From Betaproteobacteria bacterium (lineage in GTDB: Bacteria > Pseudomonadota > Gammaproteobacteria > Burkholderiales > Burkholderiaceae), in NCBI GenBank assembly GCA_018969885.1, contig JAGWXN010000057.1:1-13756 (forward strand): a stretch of 13,756 bases of DNA, in the 5' to 3' direction. Made by a program: the position numbers and the translations under genes. Every line of letters begins with the position of its first letter. Positions within the stretch are counted from its first letter, which is position 1. Positions 7,954-13,756 of the stretch are shown in pieces. The notes beneath the pieces were generated by a model. The model had not been told where the DNA came from, searched no databases, and was given only the letters and a program-made list of their open reading frames with translations.

Positions 7954-8772
7954 TCAGATGGCCAGAGCCCCGGTTCGGTTGGCGAGAAAACGCATGGCCG
8001 ACAGCACGGTCAGTGCCGAGGTCCGTGGGTTATCAGGAAGCGGTCGGCCGCGCATGGTGAGGGACATCTCGCCAAACGCGCCGCGGATCATCACCTCATG
8101 AATGTTGTCCTGGATGCCCGGATCGGCAATCAGCCGGACGCGCGTGGCATCGAGCCCGAGTCCAGCGAGGGAAATGGTGGCGGCCACGTTGGCGTTTTTT
8201 GGGTAAAGCCGTGCTGCCTCGCGTGCGGTTGCCTCGAGAAACACAGCGGGCTCGCTTAGCGCATCCAGGTCGAGCAGCCGCTCGGCGGGTGAGCCGCGCC
8301 AGCCCGAAGGGGGCTTTCTTCCGGTGTAGACCACTTCGTCGAGACCCGCGAACCGGGCGGCGGCGATTGCATCGATGCCACCGATCGCGCCTGCGAGCAG
8401 ATGGAGTCGTGCGCCGCCGCGCGCGGCCGCATCGGCGAGCCGTTCGGCAAGACCGTCTTCATGAAGTGCTCCGATCGAAAGCACCGCGCATTCGGTGCCG
8501 CGTGCAAGTGCAGGCTCGACATGGTCAAAGAGCGCGGAGTGACCCGCACACTCGATCAGCAGCCTGCAATGCTCGGGGACCTCGCTCTGCACCGCCACAG
8601 AGGGCCCGAGGGCACTGCGCACGGCCGCGACCCGCTCGCGACGAACGACGACGCAGTCCAGTCGCGCGTGCGGGACGGCCGCGAGGCGAGCGTGGAGTGC
8701 TTGGGCGATGGCTCCCCAGCCGATCAGGGTGAACGGCGTGCTGCTCGGCACGGCGGCTGAATGGGATGTCAC
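7954..8772 (-). CDS. Aspartate dehydrogenase-like NAD(P)-dependent enzyme
   Basis: Homologue of L-aspartate dehydrogenase (NadX type), which interconverts aspartate and iminosuccinate/oxaloacetate using NAD(P). The 272-residue length fits the family (about 265-270). The Rossmann motif is GWGAIA (18-23). Family blocks follow in order: SIGALHEDGL, LLAGAIGGIDAI, TGRKPPSGW, then YPKNANVAATISLAGLGLD and IADPGIQDNIHEV, with the presumed catalytic His at 225. The GTG at 8772 is the chosen start: GGAGG lies 6 nt upstream, and the GTGA overlaps the IclR stop by 4 bp. The open frame continues upstream to 8985, but that part is low-complexity Arg-rich and lies inside the IclR gene. The catabolic context suggests it may act on an amino or imino intermediate of the pathway and not in NAD synthesis; this is inference. 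Confidence 0.9.
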   Translation of the reverse strand: MTSHSAAVPSSTPFTLIGWGAIAQALHARLAAVPHARLDCVVVRRERVAAVRSALGPSVAVQSEVPEHCRLLIECAGHSALFDHVEPALARGTECAVLSIGALHEDGLAERLADAAARGGARLHLLAGAIGGIDAIAAARFAGLDEVVYTGRKPPSGWRGSPAERLLDLDALSEPAVFLEATAREAARLYPKNANVAATISLAGLGLDATRVRLIADPGIQDNIHEVMIRGAFGEMSLTMRGRPLPDNPRTSALTVLSAMRFLANRTGALAI

Positions 8773-9617
8773 GGTGAGCCTCCAGCCGCTGAATGCGTCA
8801 GGCGCGTAGCGATCTCTGCCGCCGCTTCTTGCACCTGTTCGGCAAGCGTTTGCGCCCGTGCGGCATCGATTCGCTGCGCCGGTACGGTGACGCTTACCAC
8901 CGCGTTGACGTGTCCGCGCCCGGTCACCACCGGCGCGGCGATGGTGGAGATGCCGGTTTCGAAGCCCCCTTCGCTGATGGCCCATCCGCGTTTGCGGTCA
9001 GCCGCGATCAGCCGCGTAAGCTCGGAGAGCGTCCTCGGGGTGTGTTCGGTGAACCGCTGTAACGTGCTTTCGGGATATAGACGCTCAAGTTCGGGTGTGC
9101 CGAGATCGGACAGCAGCAAACGCCCCAGGACTGTGGCGTGCGCCGGCAGGCGAGCCCCGACCTGTACCGACTGAAAGAGCGCACTTTCGCCGGGTGCTTT
9201 GGCGACAAACACCACCTCTCGGCCATCTCGCACCACCAGGTGCGCGGAGCAGCGCGTTCGATCGCGCAGGCGCGCAATCACCGGGTGACCGATTTCAGTG
9301 AGCTCCATGGAAGCGAGCACCTCAAAGCCCAGGCGCAGCACGCCTAGCCCAAGCCGGTAGGAGGCGCTGTCGTCCACCCGCTCGACGTAGCCTGCGCGTT
9401 CGAGCGTGTGCAGCATCCGGAAGACCGATGCGCGCGGCAGGTCCATGTCCCGCGCAAGCTCGGCACCGGTCAGCTGCGGCGTGCGGCGGCTAAAGCGCGA
9501 GAGCAGCTCAAGGCCGCGCGCGAGTGCGGGCACGTGGTAGCGATCAGGCTCGGATCCTGACTCGCCGGGGGCGGTGAGCGGCACTGCCTCGGCGCGTTGC
9601 GGTGTTGATCGGCTCAT
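8769..9617 (-). CDS. IclR-family transcriptional regulator
   Basis: DNA-binding regulator of the IclR family, which typically controls catabolic operons in response to a small aromatic or carboxylate ligand. It has 282 residues. The winged HTH spans about 29-95 (ALARGLELLSRFS, LTGAELARDMDLPRASVFRM, ERAGYVER). The C-terminal effector domain (about 100-270) has the usual GARLPAHATVLGR and KRGWAISEGGFETGISTIA blocks. A Pro/Glu-rich N-terminal tail of about 25 residues precedes the HTH. Its ATG overlaps the hydrolase stop, and its stop overlaps the AspDH-like start, both by 4 bp, so it is embedded in the operon it probably regulates. Candidate half-sites for it lie at 12965-12987, upstream of the first gene of the run. 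Confidence 0.95.
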   Translation of the reverse strand: MSRSTPQRAEAVPLTAPGESGSEPDRYHVPALARGLELLSRFSRRTPQLTGAELARDMDLPRASVFRMLHTLERAGYVERVDDSASYRLGLGVLRLGFEVLASMELTEIGHPVIARLRDRTRCSAHLVVRDGREVVFVAKAPGESALFQSVQVGARLPAHATVLGRLLLSDLGTPELERLYPESTLQRFTEHTPRTLSELTRLIAADRKRGWAISEGGFETGISTIAAPVVTGRGHVNAVVSVTVPAQRIDAARAQTLAEQVQEAAAEIATRLTHSAAGGSP

Positions 9618-10471
9618 GGCTCGCCGAGGCCCAGGAGGGCGTTCACCCTTTGCGGCGCTTCGAGCGGACAGCCGTGGCCAACCTGTCCGAGATCGGTCCA
9701 GGCCTGGCCAGCGCGGGTCGCGATATCCCGGCAGCCGTCAGGTGGCGTGATCCGGTCGGCTTGACCGCTTGCGACTACCAGAGGCCCGCGCCAGGTGGCG
9801 AGATCGGCGTCGATATCGCCCTGGGCCAGCATTTCGGTGGCCTGGGTATAGCCCGCCGGATCGATGCGCGCCATGATGCCGCGGACATAGCCGATCAGAT
9901 CGGGGTGAGCCTGCGGCGACAGCATTGCCGAGGCGCGGCGTTCGGCGAGACCGGCTGGACCATGCAGGCGGAGCGCCTCGAGGCGGTCGCTGCGACGGCG
10001 TTCGCGCTCGGCGGCATCGGCGCGTCCATAGCCGCGGGCCGGGGCAAACAGCACCAGCCGGCTGATTCGTTGGGGTTGCAGGCGAGCCGCTGCTGAGGCA
10101 ATCAGGCAGCCCATGGATTGACCAGCAAGGGTGATGGGATGGTTGACGCCCAGCGCATCGAGCCACTGCCAGAGTCGCGTCGCGTAGTCGGCGGCCGTGG
10201 GGCATTCGGCCGCCAGCCGCGTGCTGTGCCCATAGCCGGGCGCATTCCAGGCGAGTACCCGTGGGCGAGGCGATCCCGCCAGGCGGTTGGCGGCTTCGAG
10301 TTGCTCGAGCCAGCTCGCGCCCGCCGAACCGATGCCATGCAGCAGCACGTGGGAGACCGGCTGATCGGACGCGCCGGCCTGTAGCGCTTCCACTCGGGCG
10401 CCGTCGCCGCAAGCGGTCGAGATGACAGACAGGGCGGAGACCGAAGCGTTGAGTTCGTTGAGCGTGCGCAT
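9614..10471 (-). CDS. Alpha/beta-fold hydrolase
   Basis: Serine hydrolase of the alpha/beta superfamily, 285 residues. Visible elements are the oxyanion loop HGIGS (45-49), the nucleophile elbow GQSMG (Ser119), the acid Asp239 in SGQADRITPP and the base His266 in VGHGCPLEAP. A helical cap lies at about 145-225. This arrangement is shared by C-C bond hydrolases acting on meta-cleavage products, by enol-lactone hydrolases and by simple esterases, so the reaction cannot be assigned. The ATG at 10471 lies 27 bp after the stop of the SDR gene and lacks an obvious ribosome site. The hydrolase stop overlaps the IclR start, tying it into the same transcript. A role in hydrolysing an ester, lactone or ring-fission product is plausible given the nearby oxygenase and dehydrogenase. 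Confidence 0.92.
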   Translation of the reverse strand: MRTLNELNASVSALSVISTACGDGARVEALQAGASDQPVSHVLLHGIGSAGASWLEQLEAANRLAGSPRPRVLAWNAPGYGHSTRLAAECPTAADYATRLWQWLDALGVNHPITLAGQSMGCLIASAAARLQPQRISRLVLFAPARGYGRADAAERERRRSDRLEALRLHGPAGLAERRASAMLSPQAHPDLIGYVRGIMARIDPAGYTQATEMLAQGDIDADLATWRGPLVVASGQADRITPPDGCRDIATRAGQAWTDLGQVGHGCPLEAPQRVNALLGLGEP

Positions 10472-10498
10472 GGCTTTAAGAGAGTAGGGTTCTGGAGT

Positions 10499-11290
10499 TC
10501 AGTGCATCGCAAAGCCGCCGTTCACCGCAAGCAGTTGCCCGGTGACGAAAGCGCTCGCAGCCGACAGCAGAAAGAGCACGCTGCCGGTGACATCGTGGGG
10601 CATCTGTTCGCGCGGAATGGCACGGCCGTTCAGGTAATGATCGTGGCGGGCGCGGGGCACGTATTCGGTGGCTTCCACCAGGGTGAGACCGGGCGCGATC
10701 GCATTGACAGTGATGTGGTCGGGGCCCAGTTCGCGGGCCATCGAACGCGTCATGGCAATGATTGCGCCTTTGCTTGCCACATAGGCCATCAGGCGCGGCG
10801 CGCCCCAGAGCGCGGTGTCGGATGCGATGTTCACGATTCGGCCGCTTCCTGAGGCTTTGAGAGCGGCGCGCGCTGCGCACGCTGCCAGCCACGGACCGCG
10901 AACATTGACAGCCATCACGTTGTCCCAGGTGTCGAGATCGATCTGGTCGAGATCACGGCCGCCGGAGTTCGTGACGGCCGCGTTGTTGAGCAGGCCATCG
11001 AGCCCGCCCATGTGCGAGGTGGCGGCGTGGAGCGCGGTGCGAACCGAGTCCGGGTCGCTCATGTCCAGGTCGACGAACATGGCCTGGCTGCCCAATTCGG
11101 CGGCGAGTGCATGCCCCCGGTCGGTGAGGACATCGCCGAAGGTCACCTGTGCGCCCGCGGCGCAGAGCGCGCGTACGAAGGCTTCGCCCAGACCGCGCGC
11201 GCCGCCAGTGACGAAAATTCGCCTGCCGTCGAGACGGATCACGGGGGCATCGGCAGGGCCAGGCTGAAGAGGCGAAAGGTCAGTGCTCAT
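10499..11290 (-). CDS. Short-chain dehydrogenase/reductase (SDR)
   Basis: Classical SDR oxidoreductase, 263 residues, predicted NAD(P)-dependent and cytoplasmic. Motifs in order are the nucleotide loop TGGARGLG (28-35), Asp53 after beta-2 (favours NAD), NNAA (102-105), Asn129, and the catalytic Ser157, Tyr170 and Lys174 (YVASK), with the normal 13-residue Ser-Tyr spacing. The C-terminus VTGQLLAVNGGF is also typical. The first 20 residues are a Pro-rich extension before the Rossmann fold. The ATG at 11290 is the only sensible start but has no clear ribosome site. It sits between the transporter genes and the hydrolase, consistent with oxidising a hydroxylated pathway intermediate, for example an alcohol or dihydrodiol; the substrate is unknown. 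Confidence 0.94.
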   Translation of the reverse strand: MSTDLSPLQPGPADAPVIRLDGRRIFVTGGARGLGEAFVRALCAAGAQVTFGDVLTDRGHALAAELGSQAMFVDLDMSDPDSVRTALHAATSHMGGLDGLLNNAAVTNSGGRDLDQIDLDTWDNVMAVNVRGPWLAACAARAALKASGSGRIVNIASDTALWGAPRLMAYVASKGAIIAMTRSMARELGPDHITVNAIAPGLTLVEATEYVPRARHDHYLNGRAIPREQMPHDVTGSVLFLLSAASAFVTGQLLAVNGGFAMH

Positions 11291-11323
11291 GGCGGAGAGA
11301 TGGGAAAGGAACAGGCGGGCGCA

Positions 11324-12103
11324 TCAGCGAGGTGGTGAGTCAGCGCTTGGCAGGTAGTGGAGCACGCGCCGTTCAGCGAGCACGACCGCGTAGTAGGCAA
11401 GGATACCGATCACAGTCAACGCGCCGATCACCACGAATACACCTGCGGTGTTGCCCTGACCTTCGAAGAACACCAGCATGTAGCCCAGGCCCAGATTGCC
11501 GCCCACCAGTTCGCCCACCACCACACCGATGACCGCGAGCGTGCTCGCGATGCGCAGGCCCGAAAACAGCGCGGGCAGCGTGGTGGGGTATTCGACCATT
11601 CGGAAAATTTGCCACCGCGTGGCCGAGAACGAGCGCGCGAGGTTCGTGAGGTCGACGTCGGTGTTGCGCATTGCGGTGAGCACGTTGATCAGCACCGGAA
11701 AGAACACGATCAGGATCGCCACCAGAATTTTTGGATAGATTGTGTAGCCCAGCCACATGACGAAAAGCGGTGCAAAGGCCACCTTGGGCGCGATCTGTAA
11801 CGCGAGCAGGTAGGGCGACAGCACGGCCTCCACTCGCGGCGACGCACCGAGGCTAAAGCCGATCAGCGCGCCAAGGAGTGACCCGAGCGCAAAGCCGATC
11901 ATGACCTCAGCGGCGGTGATGCCCGCATGGCGCAGCAGCCGCTCGGCCTCCCAGATTCGTACGGCCTCGCTACAGACCTTGGAAAATGGCGGCAGCACGA
12001 AAGCGGGCACACCCGCGAGCCCCGGGCCCCATTCCCAGGCCGCCAGAAACACCACCAGAACGGTGAGACTCCAAAAACCGGTGATTAGGCGTTCGCGTGG
12101 CAT
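11324..12103 (-). CDS. ABC transporter permease (SsuC/TauC/nitrate-type)
   Basis: Inner-membrane permease of the importer group that carries sulfonates, taurine, nitrate, pyrimidine precursors or aromatic acids. It has 259 residues with about six membrane segments (roughly 8-26, 66-86, 95-118, 124-145, 182-203 and 222-244). The cytoplasmic EAA-type loop that contacts the ATPase lies at 155-173 (LARSFSATRWQIFRMVEYP). It follows the ATPase gene by 11 bp and forms the transport core with it. No NMT1/TauA/SsuA-type binding protein, the usual third component, is in the window; the only periplasmic binding protein in this run is of the unrelated Bug family. The solute cannot be assigned. Confidence 0.94.
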   Translation of the reverse strand: MPRERLITGFWSLTVLVVFLAAWEWGPGLAGVPAFVLPPFSKVCSEAVRIWEAERLLRHAGITAAEVMIGFALGSLLGALIGFSLGASPRVEAVLSPYLLALQIAPKVAFAPLFVMWLGYTIYPKILVAILIVFFPVLINVLTAMRNTDVDLTNLARSFSATRWQIFRMVEYPTTLPALFSGLRIASTLAVIGVVVGELVGGNLGLGYMLVFFEGQGNTAGVFVVIGALTVIGILAYYAVVLAERRVLHYLPSADSPPR

Positions 12104-12114
12104 GGTGGCGGGGG

Positions 12115-12912
12115 TCAGTGCAATTCGGCGCCGGCGTCGAGCTTCAAAAGGCTCATCAGCTCGTTCACATAGTGGGTGAGCCCAGGGTGCTTACGCCTGG
12201 CCATTGGGTGATTTCGGTCGGGGAGATCAACCCGGATCTGCGCTGCGATGGTGCCGGGACGCTCGCTCATCACGAGGATACGGTCGGACAGGGCCACCGC
12301 CTCCGACAGGTCGTGGGTGATGAACAGCACCGTCTTCCGCTGCTCGGCCACGGTCCGCGCGAGATCCTGCTGGAGCACCATCTTGGTTTGCGCATCGAGT
12401 GCCGAAAACGGCTCATCCATCAGTAGGACAAGAGGATCGACGGCCAGCGTTCGTGCGAGCGCCGCACGCTGACGCATGCCACCCGAGAGCTGATGGGGAT
12501 AGTGCTCGCCAAAGCCCTCCAGCCGGCACTGGCGCAGGAGCTGTGCGGAGATTTCGCGGCGGCGTGGCGCCGCCACCCTCCGCAGCTCGAGCCCGAACTC
12601 GATATTGCGGGCGATCGTGCGCCAGGGCATCAACAGATCTTTCTGCAGCATGAAGGCGACGTGCGGATTCGGACCGCTGACCAGAGTACCCGCCACCCGC
12701 ACAGTGCCCGCGCTAGGCGGGGCGAGCCCTGCGCCGAGGTTAAGCAGGGTGCTTTTGCCACAGCCCGAAGGACCGATCAGCGACACCACTTCACCCTCTG
12801 CAACATCGAACGTGACCTGGGTGGCGGCGAGCAGTTCAGTGCCAGAACCCTTCACTCGGAAACGCTTGTCGACGCCGATGAACTCGATTGCCGGTGGGAC
12901 GGGGGAAGCCAT
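12115..12912 (-). CDS. ABC transporter ATP-binding protein (SsuB/TauB-type)
   Basis: ATPase that drives the adjacent permease. With the ATG at 12912 it has 265 residues: Walker A GPSGCGKST (47-55), Q-loop Gln90 followed by the DLLMPW sequence typical of this importer group, signature LSGGMRQR (142-149), Walker B VLLMDEP (162-168) and the switch His200. All catalytic elements are intact. A TTG at 12930 would add six residues but is less likely; neither start has a strong ribosome site. It is the first gene of the seven-gene minus-strand run. The promoter and candidate IclR operator lie in the 271 bp between it and the divergent dksA-like gene. Confidence 0.95.
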   Translation of the reverse strand: MASPVPPAIEFIGVDKRFRVKGSGTELLAATQVTFDVAEGEVVSLIGPSGCGKSTLLNLGAGLAPPSAGTVRVAGTLVSGPNPHVAFMLQKDLLMPWRTIARNIEFGLELRRVAAPRRREISAQLLRQCRLEGFGEHYPHQLSGGMRQRAALARTLAVDPLVLLMDEPFSALDAQTKMVLQQDLARTVAEQRKTVLFITHDLSEAVALSDRILVMSERPGTIAAQIRVDLPDRNHPMARRKHPGLTHYVNELMSLLKLDAGAELH

Positions 12913-12962
12913 GTGACGCGGTGCAGCCAATAGGGTGTGGTCGGGTGATGGTGGTTTTACAA

Positions 12963-12987
12963 ATGAAACTTTAGTTCATACGCGAAC
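12963..12987. promoter_or_regulatory. Candidate IclR-type operator: three spaced half-sites
   Basis: Three related half-sites lie about one helical turn apart: GAAAC (12965-12969), GTTC (12974-12977) and GAAC (12984-12987). The first pair forms a near-palindrome, ATGAAACTTTAGTTCAT (12963-12979), and the second pair is GTTC-N6-GAAC. Three 10-bp-spaced repeats with mixed orientation are known for IclR-family regulators such as PcaU and PobR. The site lies 50-75 bp upstream of the ABC ATPase start, and the operon encodes an IclR protein. The surrounding sequence is AT-rich relative to its neighbours, as expected for a promoter, but no clear -35/-10 pair stands out. Binding by the local regulator is inference. 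Confidence 0.45.
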
Positions 12988-13093
12988 CAAAAGCGAGCGT
13001 TTTCGGTGACGGGCCCGGACACGGAGCGGCGATTCGCTCGCGGGTTGCACCGCCCGACGTTCGGTCAGATCGTGCCGTCGTGCGCGTACCGGT

Positions 13094-13123
13094 CTGCCGC
13101 TTGATGACGGTCAAGACCGGCAG
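13094..13123. other. Hairpin upstream of the dksA-like gene
   Basis: CTGCCG followed directly by CTTGA (13094-13104) pairs with TCAAG and CGGCAG (13111-13115 and 13118-13123). The result is an 11-bp stem with a 2-nt bulge and a 6-nt loop, ending 60 bp before the ATG at 13184. There is no T-run. It could be a leader structure for the dksA-like gene or a protein-binding dyad; function unknown. Confidence 0.4.
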
Positions 13124-13183
13124 CGTGGGCCCTGCCTATCATCACCCGAGCCGAATTCAAACATGATTGCCTGGGGGCGGTAC

Positions 13184-13570
13184 ATGGCATTGAGCGAACA
13201 TCAGATTGCCGATCTGCGCGCGCGAATGATCGCGCGCTCACGGCTGCTTGAAGGAGAAATTGCGGCGAAATTGCGTGAATCCACTGAAGACGCCGATATG
13301 CTGGGCCGCGTGGGTGACAACGCCGATCTGGCCTGGGTCGAGACCGAAAGCGGGTTGGATCTGAGCGAGGCGCAGCGCGATATCGAAGAATGGCGCGGGC
13401 TGCGCGACGCCCTGCGGCGTATGGAGCAGGGTAGCTACGGTGTTTGCATGGATTGCGGGGCCGATGTGCCCGTGGAACGATTGCGGTCACAGCCGCTTGC
13501 GCTGCGCTGCATTGATTGCCAGTCGCACAACGAGCGGTTGGGTCAAGCGCGACGGGCAAGGGGTCAGTAG
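13184..13570 (+). CDS. DksA/TraR-family zinc-finger protein
   Basis: Small protein of the DksA/TraR family; DksA itself binds the secondary channel of RNA polymerase and works with ppGpp. From the ATG at 13184 it has 128 residues. The N-terminal half forms two helices resembling the DksA coiled coil, with a tip carrying DNADLA (45-50), which fits the D-X2-D-X-A motif of DksA. The C-terminal zinc finger is C-X2-C-X17-C-X2-C (Cys88, Cys91, Cys109, Cys112). The protein is shorter than E. coli DksA (151). The in-frame ATG at 13163 is an alternative; 13184 is preferred because GGGGGCGG lies just upstream and the family N-terminus begins near ALSEHQ. The gene stands alone, divergent from the ABC genes and convergent with imuB. 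Whether it modulates RNA polymerase is inference from the tip motif. Confidence 0.92.
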   Translation: MALSEHQIADLRARMIARSRLLEGEIAAKLRESTEDADMLGRVGDNADLAWVETESGLDLSEAQRDIEEWRGLRDALRRMEQGSYGVCMDCGADVPVERLRSQPLALRCIDCQSHNERLGQARRARGQ

Positions 13571-13574
13571 GGCT

Positions 13575-13628
13575 AGGGCGAGCCAAAGCGCTAGGGCTAG
13601 CGAAAGCGGCAGGGCTAGCCAAAGCGGC
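13575..13628. repeat. Three tandem 18-bp repeats between the dksA-like gene and imuB
   Basis: Three adjacent 18-bp copies are at 13575-13592, 13593-13610 and 13611-13628, of the form AGGGCTAGCCAAAGCGGC with one to four differences. The third copy contains the imuB stop codon and its last codons (Arg-Gly-Phe-Gly region). The junction of copies 1 and 2 forms a perfect inverted repeat, CGCTAG-GG-CTAGCG (13589-13602). The array probably arose by duplication of the imuB 3' end into the gap before the dksA-like stop. Confidence 0.8.
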
Positions 13629-13756
13629 CATGCAGATACCAGGCGCCGCAGGCACTGAGGCGCTCGCGGAAGATCCATACCAGGCGGTGTGAGGTGTCTT
13701 CCGCGATGAAATAGTCGCGTAGCACCAGTTTGTCGTCCCACCATCCCGATTCAATG
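13615..13756 (-). CDS. imuB: ImuB C-terminus (Y-family polymerase-like protein), 5' part outside window
   Basis: The minus-strand frame entering at 13755 encodes 46 residues and then TAG at 13617-13615. It contains no internal start codon, so it is only the 3' end of a gene running in from the right. The residues include GWWDDKLVLRDYFIAED, then HRLVWIFRERL and finally WYLHGRFG. This matches the typical end of ImuB and related Y-family-like proteins (GWWDG...RDYY...WIYRE...WYLHGLF). ImuB is the catalytically inactive Y-family member that links ImuA, DnaE2 and the beta clamp. In the usual cassette dnaE2 follows imuB directly; here a convergent dksA-like gene follows instead. Assignment rests on a short but distinctive stretch. 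Confidence 0.85.
   Translation of the reverse strand, partial: IESGWWDDKLVLRDYFIAEDTSHRLVWIFRERLSACGAWYLHGRFG

Noticed and set aside
8773..8985. Upstream extension of the AspDH-like gene to 8985
   Set aside because: The added 71 residues are Arg-rich low complexity lying within the IclR coding region. A GTG with GGAGG at 8772 gives the normal family length.
4112..12912. Transposon or integrative element boundaries around the catabolic island
   Set aside because: No transposase, integrase, tRNA gene or matching terminal repeats were seen at either end. Insertion between imuB and dnaE2 is inferred only from gene order.
12913..12930. TTG start at 12930 for the ABC ATPase
   Set aside because: The added residues are not part of the ATPase fold, and the ATG at 12912 is available. 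The TTG has no better ribosome site.
13575..13628. CRISPR array
   Set aside because: The 18-bp units are directly adjacent with no spacers, and no cas genes are present.
13065..13754. 229-codon minus-strand open frame across the dksA-like gene
   Set aside because: The translation is Arg/Ala/Ser/Pro-rich with no known motif and is antisense to a clear zinc-finger gene. The real minus-strand gene here is the imuB 3' end in a different frame.

Overview
The window is about 13.8 kb of GC-rich DNA (high third-position GC, mostly tight gene packing). It most resembles a beta-proteobacterium, probably Burkholderiales. The grounds are a Bug-family solute-binding protein, an ImuB/DnaE2 translesion system and a Rieske-oxygenase catabolic locus. 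That assignment is inference from gene content; no marker gene is present.

Layout from left to right. (1) 1-681, plus strand: the C-terminal part of a pirin, cut by the window edge. (2) 726-3974, minus: complete dnaE2 (imuC), the error-prone polymerase, with a perfect LexA box just upstream of its start. (3) 4112-6904, plus: a four-gene run made of a secreted PCu(A)C-type copper chaperone, a 75-residue HTH-like protein, a Rieske ring-hydroxylating oxygenase and its FMN/NAD/2Fe-2S reductase. The last two overlap by 4 bp. (4) 12912-6938, minus: a seven-gene run in the order ABC ATPase, ABC permease, short-chain dehydrogenase, alpha/beta hydrolase, IclR regulator, aspartate dehydrogenase-like enzyme and Bug solute-binding protein. 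Two of its junctions are 4-bp stop/start overlaps. Three GAAC/GTTC-type half-sites about one helical turn apart lie upstream of the first gene and are a candidate IclR operator. (5) 13184-13570, plus: a short DksA/TraR-family zinc-finger protein. (6) 13615-13756, minus: the last 46 codons of imuB, with no internal start codon, ending inside an 18-bp tandem repeat.

Regions 3 and 4 converge at 6904-6938 and look like one peripheral catabolic island. It has uptake (ABC plus Bug), ring hydroxylation (Rieske pair), dehydrogenation (SDR), hydrolysis (alpha/beta hydrolase), an amino- or imino-acid redox step (AspDH-like) and a local IclR regulator. The substrate cannot be read from the sequence, and no ring-cleavage dioxygenase is visible.

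The most notable structural point is that imuB and dnaE2, normally adjacent in the SOS mutagenesis cassette, lie in the same orientation but about 9.6 kb apart. The island and the dksA-like gene sit between them, and dnaE2 carries its own LexA site. This suggests that a formerly contiguous mutasome operon was split by insertion of catabolic genes.
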